Origin: JBLHOS01 sp047623825
Lineage (GTDB): Bacteria; Pseudomonadota; Alphaproteobacteria; Rhodobacterales; Rhodobacteraceae
NCBI GenBank assembly: GCA_047623825.1
Contig: JBLHOS010000013.1
Location: 1-46,941, forward strand
Direction: 5' to 3'
DNA length: 46,941 nucleotides
The notes under the pieces: generated by a model
Seen by the model: only the letters and a program-made list of their open reading frames with translations
Told to the model about the DNA's origin: nothing
Databases searched by the model: none
Position numbers and translations under genes: made by a program
Shown: in pieces, positions 17,059 through 26,304 of the stretch
Numbering within the stretch: the stretch's first letter is position 1
How the letters are laid out: each line of letters begins with the position of its first letter

Positions 17059-17661
17059 TCAGTTCAGGCCGCGTGCCTGAATTTCCTGCGGAATATTGAA
17101 CGACCGACTGGGGATCTGCATACCTTCCTGCAGATCACCCAAAATGACCGTCGTTTGCCCACCAAGGTCATCTGTGATGATCCATTGCCGCAATTCAATC
17201 GGGTTACCGGTGAAGACCAGAGTGATCTGGCCAATCTCAGGCTGATCAGGGTCCTGCGCCACGATCCGGGTCGAGGTCTCGTCCCCTTCGTGGCCGACAA
17301 CCATGTTGGACGCCGCCAGATCAACATTGCGTTGCAAAATCAGATGAAGGGGTGTGCGACGCAATGGATACTGTTCTGGCGGGGAGTTTGAGCGGGCGTC
17401 AAAGATGGCAACCTGACCGCCGCCTGCGATCACGAGTAGAGCGTCTTCACCCCCAGCATATTCAAAACGGGCCCGCCCAGGCCTGTGCATGTAGAATGTG
17501 CCCGTCGAAATCGAGCCATCTGAATTCACTTGCGTGAAATCTGATTGCACGGTCCGAAGCCCGTTCAGGTAAGCCGAAATATCCGCCAGCGGAATGGTGT
17601 CCGCCGCGGCGCCCCACGAAATGCCAAGACCCAGAAGGGTCGCAAGGAAAATGTTTCTCAT
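17059..17661 (-). CDS. lolA: outer-membrane lipoprotein carrier protein LolA
   Basis: 200 residues with a signal peptide ending GAAA before DTIPL. The region SAYLNGLRTVQSDFTQVNSDGS and the G.FYMHRPGRARFEY block are the LolA signature. LolA carries lipoproteins through the periplasm from the LolCDE exporter to the outer membrane. The upstream frame has a stop just before the ATG, so the start is fixed; GGAGG lies rather far upstream. It follows ftsK by 70 bases on the same strand, an order common in alphaproteobacteria. Confidence 0.95.
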   Translation of the reverse strand: MRNIFLATLLGLGISWGAAADTIPLADISAYLNGLRTVQSDFTQVNSDGSISTGTFYMHRPGRARFEYAGGEDALLVIAGGGQVAIFDARSNSPPEQYPLRRTPLHLILQRNVDLAASNMVVGHEGDETSTRIVAQDPDQPEIGQITLVFTGNPIELRQWIITDDLGGQTTVILGDLQEGMQIPSRSFNIPQEIQARGLN

Positions 17662-17731
17662 TACGATTACTTAAGCCTCCGAAGGCGTCTTGGCATCCAC
17701 CGGCGGATCACGAGACTGCGATCAGACGGAA

Positions 17732-20548
17732 TTACGCCTGTTCCGGGATCAGAATCTCGCGTTTTCCGACGTGATTTGCCGCTGAGACTAGCCCAGTGTC
17801 CTCCATCTGCTCAACCAATCGCGCAGCCTTATTATAGCCGATCGCCAGTTTGCGCTGAATGTAGGAGGTTGAGCATTTGCGATCCTTGATCACAATGGCG
17901 ACTGCTTGGTCATACAACGCATCTTCACCATCAGTATTGCCACCCAGACCCAGAACTAAGTCGATATCGCTTTCACGATCGTCGTCTGGACCATCCAGAA
18001 CCGAGGCTGTGTAATCAGGCGGGCCAAAGCTTTTGAGATGCGTCACAATCTCTTCGACTTCTTCGTCGCTAACAAACGGGCCATGGATACGTGTGATCTT
18101 GGCGCCGCCGGCCATATAAAGCATATCACCCATACCCAATAGCTGTTCGGCGCCCTGCTCACCTAAGATTGTCCGGCTATCGATTTTGGATGTGACATGG
18201 AAACTGATCCGCGTCGGAAAATTTGCCTTGATCGTACCGGTGATGACATCAACTGAGGGGCGCTGTGTGGCCATGATAATGTGGATTCCGGACGCACGAG
18301 CCATCTGTGCCAGACGCTGAATGCAGGCCTCAATCTCTTTGCCGGCAACCATCATCAGGTCTGCCATCTCATCAACGATCACAACGATATATGGCATAGA
18401 GACTGGTGCGAATTCTTCGGTTTCAAAAACAGGCTCACCGGTGTTGTCGTCAAATCCGGTCTGAACAGTGCGAGAGAAAAGCTGGTCCTTGCTAAGCGCA
18501 TCTTTGACTCGGCTGTTGTAGCCGTCGATATTACGGACGCCCATTTTGGACATCTTGCGGTAGCGTTCTTCCATCTCACCCACGACCCATTTCAGCGCAA
18601 CAACTGCCTTTTTAGGGTCAGTGACAACCGGCGACAGCAAGTGGGGAATGCCGTCATAAACGCTCAGTTCCAGCATCTTTGGATCGATCATGATCATCCG
18701 GCATTCTTCCGGACTAAGCTTATAGAGCAGCGACAAGATCATGGTATTGATCGCAACTGATTTACCCGAACCGGTAGTGCCCGCAATCAACAGATGGGGC
18801 ATCTTGGCAAGGTTCGCGACAATTGGGTCGCCAGCGATGTCTTTGCCCAACGCAAGCGGCAGGCGATGATTGCCATCGCCAAAATCACGCGATCCAAGGA
18901 TCTCACGCAACACGACTTTTTCACGCACCACATTCGGCAGCTCAATCCCGATGACAGACCGTCCCGGCACCGTTGAGACGCGCGCAGACAGCGCCGACAT
19001 CGATCGAGCAATGTCATCAGCCAATCCTATAACGCGGGACGCCTTGAGGCCGGGGGCAGGCTCCAACTCATACATCGTGACAACCGGACCCGGTCGAACG
19101 CTGACAATTTCACCTTTGACGCCGTAATCATCCAGAACGCTTTCAAGCATCCGGGCGTTTTCCTCTAATGCCTCATCGCTCAGATGTTGGCGATCTACGG
19201 CAACTGGATGTTCCAATAGCGATAGCGGTGGATAGTCATAGGCGACTTTCGTGTCTTCCAGCGGCAAACTCGGCTGCGCCTCTGCCATCGCTTTGCGCGA
19301 AGGAACGGTTGGGCGTTTTAGCGTGTATTGAACAACTCTGCGTGGTTCCGTCACTGGCGCGACAAAAGCTGCGGCGCGCGATGGTTCGGTCGCAAAATCT
19401 GTACTTCGCTCAGAATGCGGGATGGGGATCGTATCATAATCTGGCAAATCAAAGTCTTCTTCGATCAGATCAGGAACCAGATCTTCTGCCTCTGCGTAAC
19501 TGCTTGTGGTCAAAGGCGGCTCAATCCGCTGGGCGGTCAATCGCGGCTCAACGCGCCCTGAGACGGGGGCACGGGCCGCCACAGGATCGGTGGCGACGAC
19601 CGGCCGACGAACCCGGTTCTGGATAACGTCAGCGATTTTTTCACGAATACGGTCATCACTTGGCGCTTGGATATCGGCCAACATGGCGGATTGGCGTCGG
19701 ACCAACTCAGGCTCTAGCGGGGTCAAGGGGTCACGCGACCGTAACAGCGGCACCTTGTCCAGAAAGCGCGCACGCACGGGGTCGACGCGCGGCGCGCCAT
19801 ATTCTGCCTGCACCTCAGCACTTTCCATTTCCATTGATCTGGCTTCAGCGCGGGCGCGTTGTCGCGACTGAACCGAGCGCGCAAAATCACCTACACCGCG
19901 GCCAGATTGACCGACTAGCACTGCCATTGTGCCCAAAGCCGTCAAAAATCCAACCAGCATGAACTGGACCAGCCGGCGTAATTCACGGGCGGTGGCGCCA
20001 AGCACAAACAACCCAAGCCCGATAAAGCCAAAGAAGGACAGCGCGGCAATTAGCTTCAGACCGACATATGAGTTGCCCGGCAAGAAATTCAGCGATGCAC
20101 CCAACACCGTATCGCCAAACAAGCCCCCCAAACCAAAACTATGGGTCCAGTCAGCGGGTGGCACATGAGATGCGGCATAGATTGAGGCCAACGCAACCAT
20201 GATCGGCAAGAAGATCAGGCGGCCCAATGCGCGCTCAATCCCCTGATGCAGGGTCAATCGAATGCCCCAAGCAATTGCCGTCAGGCAAATGGCATAGCTG
20301 CCCCAGCCAAGGATCAGCATAAAGATCGCCGAGACTGACGCGCCAAACTGCCCAAGATAGTTCTGCGGAACCACATCAGTTGCCGCCATCCAGCTAGGGT
20401 CTTCTGAGTTATAGGACATAAGGGCCAACCACAGCGCGACACCCATAACAACCAACGCAATGCCAATGACTTCGCGGCCCCGCCGTTCAATCATCGCCTG
20501 CATAGTGCTGTCGAGAAGTGGATCTCGTTGCCGTGTTTGATACGCCAT
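17732..20548 (-). CDS. ftsK: DNA translocase FtsK
   Basis: 938 residues. The N-terminal membrane domain has about four or five helices in residues 25-205. An acidic, Arg- and Pro-rich linker runs to about 430. The motor has Walker A GTTGSGKS at residues 590-597 and the Walker B region YIVVIVDEMADL, followed by MARASGIHIIMATQRPSVDVITG. The C-terminal winged-helix gamma domain (YDQAVAIVIKDRKCSTSYIQRKLAIGYN) reads KOPS-like sequences. The protein couples chromosome segregation and dimer resolution to cell division at the septum. The linker is moderate in length. An AGGG sequence lies before the ATG. Confidence 0.97.
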   Translation of the reverse strand: MAYQTRQRDPLLDSTMQAMIERRGREVIGIALVVMGVALWLALMSYNSEDPSWMAATDVVPQNYLGQFGASVSAIFMLILGWGSYAICLTAIAWGIRLTLHQGIERALGRLIFLPIMVALASIYAASHVPPADWTHSFGLGGLFGDTVLGASLNFLPGNSYVGLKLIAALSFFGFIGLGLFVLGATARELRRLVQFMLVGFLTALGTMAVLVGQSGRGVGDFARSVQSRQRARAEARSMEMESAEVQAEYGAPRVDPVRARFLDKVPLLRSRDPLTPLEPELVRRQSAMLADIQAPSDDRIREKIADVIQNRVRRPVVATDPVAARAPVSGRVEPRLTAQRIEPPLTTSSYAEAEDLVPDLIEEDFDLPDYDTIPIPHSERSTDFATEPSRAAAFVAPVTEPRRVVQYTLKRPTVPSRKAMAEAQPSLPLEDTKVAYDYPPLSLLEHPVAVDRQHLSDEALEENARMLESVLDDYGVKGEIVSVRPGPVVTMYELEPAPGLKASRVIGLADDIARSMSALSARVSTVPGRSVIGIELPNVVREKVVLREILGSRDFGDGNHRLPLALGKDIAGDPIVANLAKMPHLLIAGTTGSGKSVAINTMILSLLYKLSPEECRMIMIDPKMLELSVYDGIPHLLSPVVTDPKKAVVALKWVVGEMEERYRKMSKMGVRNIDGYNSRVKDALSKDQLFSRTVQTGFDDNTGEPVFETEEFAPVSMPYIVVIVDEMADLMMVAGKEIEACIQRLAQMARASGIHIIMATQRPSVDVITGTIKANFPTRISFHVTSKIDSRTILGEQGAEQLLGMGDMLYMAGGAKITRIHGPFVSDEEVEEIVTHLKSFGPPDYTASVLDGPDDDRESDIDLVLGLGGNTDGEDALYDQAVAIVIKDRKCSTSYIQRKLAIGYNKAARLVEQMEDTGLVSAANHVGKREILIPEQA

Positions 20549-20559
20549 AGCCCTAAACC

Positions 20560-21741
20560 CTACCCATAGAGGCAGTCACGTAGCTGGATCAGCCCGCGCC
20601 GCGTTTCTTCTTTTGAAGCCACCAATGCCACGCGGATCCGATCAGATCCGGGGGTGTGCCCCTCAACTGTTCTGGCCAGATACGATCCGGGCAGAACTTT
20701 CACGCCAGTTTCGCGCCAGAGGCGTATCGTGGCCTCCTCAGCATCATCTACCGGCAACCACAAAAAGAACCCTGCTTCAGGCGATTGGTATCCCTGAACG
20801 CTGCCCAAGACCTCATCGCAGATCGCGAATTTTTCGGCGTAGAGTGCTCGGTTCTCAATCACATGTGTCTCATCAGACCACGCACGCTGCGCCACTGCTT
20901 GCAGCGGTGTGGGCAGAGGTGCCCCGCCGTACGCCCGCAATTGCTTTAGGCGCTGAATGCTGTCTGGCCCACCCGCCGCAAAGCCTGAACGCAGCCCCGG
21001 CAAGTTTGAGCGTTTGGAAAGCGAATGAAAGATCACGACCCGTTCAGGATGAGCGCCCATTTCAGTTGCAATCTGAAGTGCACCAACAGGGGCGGTATCG
21101 CGGTAGATTTCGGAATAACACTCATCCGCGAAGATCTGAAAATCATATTGCTCAGCCAGAGTGATCAGTTGCGTCCAATAATTCCGATCAGCGACTGCGC
21201 CCTGTGGGTTTGCCGGTGAGCAGATATAGGCCACAGCCACACGGTTTAAGACCTCGACCGCAAGTGCGCCGTAATCAGGCAAGTTGCCGGTCGCGTCGGT
21301 GGCCGCGATATACATCGGTTCAGCCCCCACGGCCAAGGCCGCAACAGCGTAGACCTGATAGAACGGGTTTGGCATCAAGACGACGGGTTTGACGCCATTC
21401 TTGGTCTCAGGGCACAACGCGAGGCAGGCGTTAAAAAGACCCTCGCGCGTTCCGCTAAGCGGTAGAACATTACTATCTGCCCGCAAATCAAGATCATAGC
21501 GTTTGTTGATCCAGTCAGCAATTGCGCTTTGCAACGCAGGCTCACCATCATTCATGGGGTATCGGCCGAACCCCTCAAGGCTGCCGGCCAACACCTCGCC
21601 CACCCATTCAGGGAATGGGTGGCGTGGCTCACCAATAGTCATCAAAATAGGCTTGCCGCCCGGCGCAATGCCGTCCAACAACGTCCGCAACCGCGGAAAC
21701 GCATATTCTGGGAGGTTCGAAAACCGCTCCGGAAACTTCAT
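20560..21741 (-). CDS. class I/II PLP aminotransferase, probable succinyldiaminopimelate transaminase (DapC-like)
   Basis: 393 residues with the fold type I pattern: GTREGLFNACLAL, PNPFYQVYAVAAL, CSPANPQGA, FADECYSEIY and the PLP lysine K243 in HSLSKRSNLPGLRSGF. The N-terminus PERFSNLPEYAFPRLRTLLDGI resembles proteobacterial DapC, which makes N-succinyl-LL-2,6-diaminopimelate for lysine and peptidoglycan synthesis. No other dap gene is present here, so the substrate is inferred from sequence style only. A GAGGC site precedes the ATG. ftsK starts 11 bases after its stop, suggesting one transcript. Confidence 0.82.
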   Translation of the reverse strand: MKFPERFSNLPEYAFPRLRTLLDGIAPGGKPILMTIGEPRHPFPEWVGEVLAGSLEGFGRYPMNDGEPALQSAIADWINKRYDLDLRADSNVLPLSGTREGLFNACLALCPETKNGVKPVVLMPNPFYQVYAVAALAVGAEPMYIAATDATGNLPDYGALAVEVLNRVAVAYICSPANPQGAVADRNYWTQLITLAEQYDFQIFADECYSEIYRDTAPVGALQIATEMGAHPERVVIFHSLSKRSNLPGLRSGFAAGGPDSIQRLKQLRAYGGAPLPTPLQAVAQRAWSDETHVIENRALYAEKFAICDEVLGSVQGYQSPEAGFFLWLPVDDAEEATIRLWRETGVKVLPGSYLARTVEGHTPGSDRIRVALVASKEETRRGLIQLRDCLYG

Positions 21742-21857
21742 ATCTGCCTCAAGCTCAGGGTCGTTTGCCGCCCCGTTTCAAAACAAATTAGCCGTTGCGG
21801 AGCCTCGGGTCCAGAAAAAGTGAAGGCAAATGACAAATGACCTGTCGGCTGTGACTG

Positions 21858-23186
21858 TTAAGCGAGGGCCGCCTCTGCCGCGACGCCCAATCTAAGCAGT
21901 TTGTGATCAGTCATCGGCGCACCAAGGAACATGATGCCGGTGCCCGGAACACCCGTTGGCAACGTCAAACCACAGGACCCCATCAGATTGCCGACCCGTG
22001 TGTTTCGCAGCGTCAGCAAATTCTCAGTCACGAAATACTCAGCATCGGTCAAAAGCCGCGCTGCATCTGGCGGAAGATTGGGCGCTGAGGGCAAAATCAC
22101 CGCATCGTATTGCGCGATCAGTGTCGCCCATTGTTCGCGCAGCGCGTCCAGACGTTGCCATGCCGCGACGAAATCCGGCCCGCTATAATTCGCACCCGCG
22201 CGGAACCGTTCCAAAACCTGCGGGAACATCTTTTCAGGTGCCGCCTCAATTGTGTCGCGCCAAGTCCCGTACGCCTCAGCCGCGAACAACACGCCGGTCA
22301 TCGACATCGCCTCTTCGAGGCCATCGATTGTTCCACGAGAGATCTTGGCCCCTGCTTGTGATAGACGCACAACCGCAGATCCAAACGCCGCCCCGGGGGC
22401 GTCGCGGATATCTGTCGAATAGGGATCAAGGATCAAGAAGTGCGCGCCTTCCAGCGTGGCACCTCGCAAGTCAGCGGTTTTTTGGGACGCCATCACGGCC
22501 AGCAAACAAGCCGCATCCTCAACAGTTTTGGTCAGTGGGCCAACGGTGTCGAACCGGGCGGCCAGTGGAACCACGCCCTTCAGGCTAAGCAATCCGTGGG
22601 TCGTCTTTAGGCCAACCAGATTGTTGTACGCCGCAGGGATACGGACCGATCCGCCGGTATCGGACCCAATACCCGCAGGCGCCAGACCAAACGCAACTGA
22701 CGCGGCTGCACCAGACGATGATCCGCCGGGCACCCAGGACGGATCATTGATATTTGGCGGCGTGGCTGTAACTGGGTTTAGCCCAAGCCCCGAAAACGCC
22801 AGCTCTGTCATGTGGGTTTTGCCAAGGCAGACCATTCCCTGTTGGGTAGCCCGCGTCAGGACAAAAGCATCCTCGGTTGGCACACGTCCTTTCAACAGGG
22901 CTGTCCCCGCCTCAGTCCGGTGACCAGCAGTATCAAAGAGATCCTTCCAAGAGATCGGAACACCGTCCAGCAGACCCCGGCGAGTACCGGCCTTGGCACG
23001 CGCCGATGCGGCCTCTGCCTCTGCGCGCGCCCGATCTGGTGTTAGACTTGAAAATATCCGGTCGCGATGCGGATGGCTGTCAATCGCGTCCAACGCTGCA
23101 TCGGTCAACTCAACCGGGTCGATCTCATCGCCCTGTATGGCGCGACCAAGTGCCGCCACGCCCAAACTTTGCCAATCATCCCGCAT
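21858..23186 (-). CDS. amidase signature family protein
   Basis: 442 residues from ATG 23186, chosen because GGAGG lies at ideal spacing; a longer frame to 23261 lacks one. The Ser-cisSer-Lys triad is visible: K81 (ISWKDLFD), S156 (GGSSSG) and S180 (GSDTGGSVRIPA), with the exact 75- and 24-residue spacing of fatty-acid amide hydrolase (142/217/241). It hydrolyses an amide, but the substrate cannot be told. It is not GatA of the Glu-tRNA amidotransferase by context, since gatB and gatC are absent. The 116-base gap to the aminotransferase gene shows no clear terminator. It is transcribed divergently from the UbiH-like gene. Confidence 0.9.
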   Translation of the reverse strand: MRDDWQSLGVAALGRAIQGDEIDPVELTDAALDAIDSHPHRDRIFSSLTPDRARAEAEAASARAKAGTRRGLLDGVPISWKDLFDTAGHRTEAGTALLKGRVPTEDAFVLTRATQQGMVCLGKTHMTELAFSGLGLNPVTATPPNINDPSWVPGGSSSGAAASVAFGLAPAGIGSDTGGSVRIPAAYNNLVGLKTTHGLLSLKGVVPLAARFDTVGPLTKTVEDAACLLAVMASQKTADLRGATLEGAHFLILDPYSTDIRDAPGAAFGSAVVRLSQAGAKISRGTIDGLEEAMSMTGVLFAAEAYGTWRDTIEAAPEKMFPQVLERFRAGANYSGPDFVAAWQRLDALREQWATLIAQYDAVILPSAPNLPPDAARLLTDAEYFVTENLLTLRNTRVGNLMGSCGLTLPTGVPGTGIMFLGAPMTDHKLLRLGVAAEAALA

Positions 23187-23270
23187 TTTTTGCCTCCGCC
23201 ATGATGTCATAACGACGCTATCGGGCACCAGACAGATGGACAATCCCGCTTGCACCCGCATATTCCAATT

Positions 23271-24485
23271 ATGACCTTAGATACCGATATTTTAATTGTA
23301 GGCGGCGGACTGAACGGTCCTTGCCTTGCGTTGGCTTTGTCGCAAGCCGGTTTATCCAGCATTGTTCTGGATGCCGTGCCCGCCGAGACGCGCAAAAAAT
23401 TGGGTTTTGACGGGCGCAGCTATGCCATAGCCCATGCCAGCAGCCGGATGTTGGCGGCCTTGGGGTTGTGGGATGAATTGGAAGACCACGCTCAACCGAT
23501 ATTGGAAATCAAGGCAAGCGATGGTCGTGCGGGCGAAGGCCCCTCACCATTCTTTTTGCATTTTGATCATGCTGAAATCGAAGAAGGCCCGATGGGTTAC
23601 ATGATCGAGGATCGCTATTTGCGGCGTGCCTTGTTGGCGCGGCTTGCAAGTGACCCCCGGATTGATCATCGCCCTAACGCCCGAGTTGTCGCCCAAACAC
23701 CGGGCGCTGTGACACTGCAGGACGGCACCACCTTGGTCGCCCGCCTAGTGGTCGGTGCCGATGGTCGCAAAAGCGGTATGGCCAAGCGCGCCGGGATCAA
23801 GCGCACCGGATGGGACTATGGGCAAACGGCTCAGGTCTGTGCCATCGCCCACGAGAAACCTCATAACGGCATCGCGCATCAGTTCTTTATGCCCGCCGGA
23901 CCTTTGGCGATTTTGCCCCTGCCCGGCAACAGATCATCGATCGTCTGGAGCGAAACCACCGACATGGCGGCACATATCGCCACGTTGGACGACCCTGCGT
24001 ATCTTGAGGTTTTGCGCCCGCGCTTTGGCGATTTTCTGGGTGACATTTCGTTGGCTGGTACTCGGTTCAGCTATCCGCTGTCGCTTAGCATCGCCAATCA
24101 GTTTGTCACAGATAGTCTGGTCCTGATCGGAGATGCCGCCCACGGTGTGCACCCAATTGCAGGACAGGGCCTAAATCTGGGGCTGCGTGATGTCGCCGCC
24201 TTGGCCGAAACGCTGGTCGACGCCAATCGGCGCGGCGAAGATTTCGCGGCCATCGATGTGTTGGAGCGGTACCAAAGCTGGCGCCGGTTCGACGTTGCAA
24301 CGCTGGCCGCAGCAACTGATGTCTTCAACAAGCTCTTTTCAAATGACCGAACTTTGCTGCGGTTGGGCCGCAATTTGGGAATGGGCATTGTGAATGCAAT
24401 GCCAGTATTGCGCCGCAGGTTCATTCGCGAGGCTGCAGGATTGACCGGTGATATCCCTCGCCTGCTTAGGGGCCGCCCGCTTTAA
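23271..24485 (+). CDS. UbiH/UbiF/VisC/COQ6-family FAD monooxygenase
   Basis: 404 residues from ATG 23271. The FAD-binding Rossmann motif is DILIVGGGLNGPCLAL, the mid-protein DG motif is VVGADGRKS, and the GD motif is LIGDAAHGVHPIAGQGLNLGLRD, which is the ubiquinone-hydroxylase signature. The family hydroxylates the ubiquinone ring at the inner membrane. Which ring position is modified (alphaproteobacterial UbiL-, UbiM- or UbiH-like activities) cannot be told by eye. The ribosome site is weak. The stop shares the tetranucleotide TTAA (24482-24485) with the convergent Trm112-like gene. Confidence 0.9.
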   Translation: MTLDTDILIVGGGLNGPCLALALSQAGLSSIVLDAVPAETRKKLGFDGRSYAIAHASSRMLAALGLWDELEDHAQPILEIKASDGRAGEGPSPFFLHFDHAEIEEGPMGYMIEDRYLRRALLARLASDPRIDHRPNARVVAQTPGAVTLQDGTTLVARLVVGADGRKSGMAKRAGIKRTGWDYGQTAQVCAIAHEKPHNGIAHQFFMPAGPLAILPLPGNRSSIVWSETTDMAAHIATLDDPAYLEVLRPRFGDFLGDISLAGTRFSYPLSLSIANQFVTDSLVLIGDAAHGVHPIAGQGLNLGLRDVAALAETLVDANRRGEDFAAIDVLERYQSWRRFDVATLAAATDVFNKLFSNDRTLLRLGRNLGMGIVNAMPVLRRRFIREAAGLTGDIPRLLRGRPL

Positions 24486-24664
24486 TCCAGTTTGCGGGCT
24501 TCATCTTCCAACATAATCGGGATGCCGTTTCGGATAGGATACGCCAAATGCGCAGCCTTGGAGACAAGTTCCTGCTTTTGTGAGTCATAAGACAGGGTCG
24601 TGTGTGTCAGCGGGCAAACCAACATCTCTAACATTCGGCGGTCAGTTTCTGAAGTATCGTTCAC
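24482..24664 (-). CDS. Trm112-like small protein
   Basis: 60 residues starting with GTG; the GTGA overlaps the stop of the LON-domain gene. The family pattern is MLEMLVCPLT...LSYD...ELVSKAAHLAYPIRNGIPIMLEDEAR. Only one cysteine remains of the zinc-ribbon positions, as in many bacterial members. In eukaryotes Trm112 is a stabilising partner of methyltransferases. Bacterial homologues are poorly understood, and a partner methyltransferase is not encoded beside it. Confidence 0.88.
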   Translation of the reverse strand: MNDTSETDRRMLEMLVCPLTHTTLSYDSQKQELVSKAAHLAYPIRNGIPIMLEDEARKLD

Positions 24665-25314
24665 TGCAGAATCTCGTCGGATGTCCCACCGCGCAACGAA
24701 AACTCAATCAGTGCATTCAGGGTTTCGCGCCGCGTAGCCAGAGAAGGGGCCTCTAACAAGGCCTGCTTTTCTTCGGGCTCAAATGGGCAGAGCATCGACA
24801 GTGAATTCACCAATAACTCATTCTCAGCCTCTTTCAGATTGTCCCAATCTGTCGCCAGATCCATCGCCTCAAAATAACGCGACAACAGGTCCAAAAATTT
24901 CGGCCGATCAAAGGTTGTATCTTTTTCAACTGGCCCAAGGTCCCGTTCGAACCCATCCCAGCTAACATCAGCCTTAAGATAGGGTGAGAAGCCAGTGACC
25001 TCTTTGGTGATCCGAAACCGGGACATGCCCGACAACGTAACCATATAGCGGCCATCTTCGGTCTCGGAGAACTGGGTCAGACGACCTGAACAGCCGATAG
25101 AGTGAAGCCGCTTGTCTGTACTGCCCGGCACGTCACGTGTCTGTATCATGCCGATCAATCGATGCGACGTCTTCATGGTGTCTTCCAGCATAGCAAGATA
25201 ACGCGGCTCAAAAATATTCAGCGGCAACTGAGTGCGCGGCAAAAGCAATGCTCCGGGCAGCGGAAACAGGGGGATCGTCTCAGGAAGATCTACGGATTTT
25301 TTCATATTGGACAT
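24661..25314 (-). CDS. LON peptidase substrate-binding domain protein
   Basis: 217 residues made of a stand-alone Lon N-terminal (PUA-like) domain: IPLFPLPGALLLPRTQLPLNIFEPRY, then LIGMIQTRD and the GCSGRLTQFSETEDGRY block. No AAA ATPase or Ser-Lys protease part is present, so it is not a truncated Lon but the usual short alphaproteobacterial protein of unknown role. GGAGGG stands before the ATG. It sits between the CnoX-like thioredoxin gene and the Trm112-like gene with an overlap, an arrangement I recall from many alphaproteobacteria. A protein quality-control role is inference. Confidence 0.9.
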   Translation of the reverse strand: MSNMKKSVDLPETIPLFPLPGALLLPRTQLPLNIFEPRYLAMLEDTMKTSHRLIGMIQTRDVPGSTDKRLHSIGCSGRLTQFSETEDGRYMVTLSGMSRFRITKEVTGFSPYLKADVSWDGFERDLGPVEKDTTFDRPKFLDLLSRYFEAMDLATDWDNLKEAENELLVNSLSMLCPFEPEEKQALLEAPSLATRRETLNALIEFSLRGGTSDEILQ

Positions 25315-25331
25315 ATAGCCCTCCGCCTCGT

Positions 25332-26237
25332 TCAGGCAAATATCATTGAGCTGAGTTTTCGACGTCCCGTCAGCACAATAGAGTCTTGGGGTTTCAGCGC
25401 ATCAAAGATGGTGAAGAGTTGGATTTTGGCCGCGCCGTCATTCCATTCGCGGTCCCGGCGGAAGAGATCCAGCAGCTGATCAACTGCCCCTTGCACGTCA
25501 CCAGAAGCATGAAGCGCCAAGGCATAATCGAAACGCGCCTTGTGGTTTTCGGGATCGGCCGCCACAGCAGCCGACAACTCGGCCAAAGGACCTGCATCCT
25601 CAGCCTGCCTTGCTAATTCTAGTTGGGCACGCGCGACCTCAACCTCAGCACTGGTTTTGATTTTCTCGGGCACGGCACTTAACAGCGCTTCGGCCTGATC
25701 CAGCTCGGCCATCGCCAAATGTGACCGTACCAAACCACCGAACGCGGTAGCGTTTTCAGGCTCTTCCTCTAGGATCGCAGCAAAGGTTTGTGCCGCATCA
25801 ACCGCAGCCCCATCTTCCAACATCGCCTCGGCCGCCTCAACAGCCTCAGCTAATCCACCATCCCCCGCGAGACCCGCCAGTTTTTCAACAAACGCGACGA
25901 CTTCACCGGGCGAAACAGCCCCTTGGAACGCATCAAGCGGCTGACCCTGCCAAAAGGCGTAGACCGTCGGGACGGATTGAATACGCAACTGCGCAGCAAT
26001 TTGCTGGTTCTGGTCAACATCGACCTTTACCATTTTGACTTTGCCCTTTTGGGCGGCAACTGCTGCCTCTAACTGCGGTCCCAAGGTTTTACACGGACCA
26101 CACCAAGGCGCCCAGAAGTCGACGACTATCGGGATCTCCTGACTGGCCTCAACGACCTCCTTCATGAAGGTCGCTTCGGTCACATCGATCACAAGATTGC
26201 CCACGGGCGCATCTGTTGATTGGCCAAATTCAAGCAT
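25332..26237 (-). CDS. thioredoxin-TPR protein, CnoX/YbbN-like co-chaperone
   Basis: 301 residues. The thioredoxin domain (about 15-120) has an intact redox motif, WCGPC with C46 and C49. It is followed by TPR-like helices (about 130-290) rich in Ala, Glu and Leu. E. coli CnoX/YbbN holds oxidatively stressed proteins and hands them to DnaK or GroEL; its motif is SQHC, whereas alphaproteobacterial versions keep CGPC and may be redox active. No signal peptide is present. GGAG lies before the ATG. The LON-domain gene follows after 17 bases. Confidence 0.9.
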   Translation of the reverse strand: MLEFGQSTDAPVGNLVIDVTEATFMKEVVEASQEIPIVVDFWAPWCGPCKTLGPQLEAAVAAQKGKVKMVKVDVDQNQQIAAQLRIQSVPTVYAFWQGQPLDAFQGAVSPGEVVAFVEKLAGLAGDGGLAEAVEAAEAMLEDGAAVDAAQTFAAILEEEPENATAFGGLVRSHLAMAELDQAEALLSAVPEKIKTSAEVEVARAQLELARQAEDAGPLAELSAAVAADPENHKARFDYALALHASGDVQGAVDQLLDLFRRDREWNDGAAKIQLFTIFDALKPQDSIVLTGRRKLSSMIFA

Positions 26238-26304
26238 GGCTGTCTCCGTCTTTTGGTGGTGCGTTACTGGCTATATGCGCGTGGTCCGGCCAAAGGCCAA
26301 GGGG

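Noticed and set aside
26288..26298. GGCC-AAA-GGCC inverted repeat between the xth stop and the thioredoxin gene
   Set aside because: Only four base pairs with no U-tract; too short to call a terminator.
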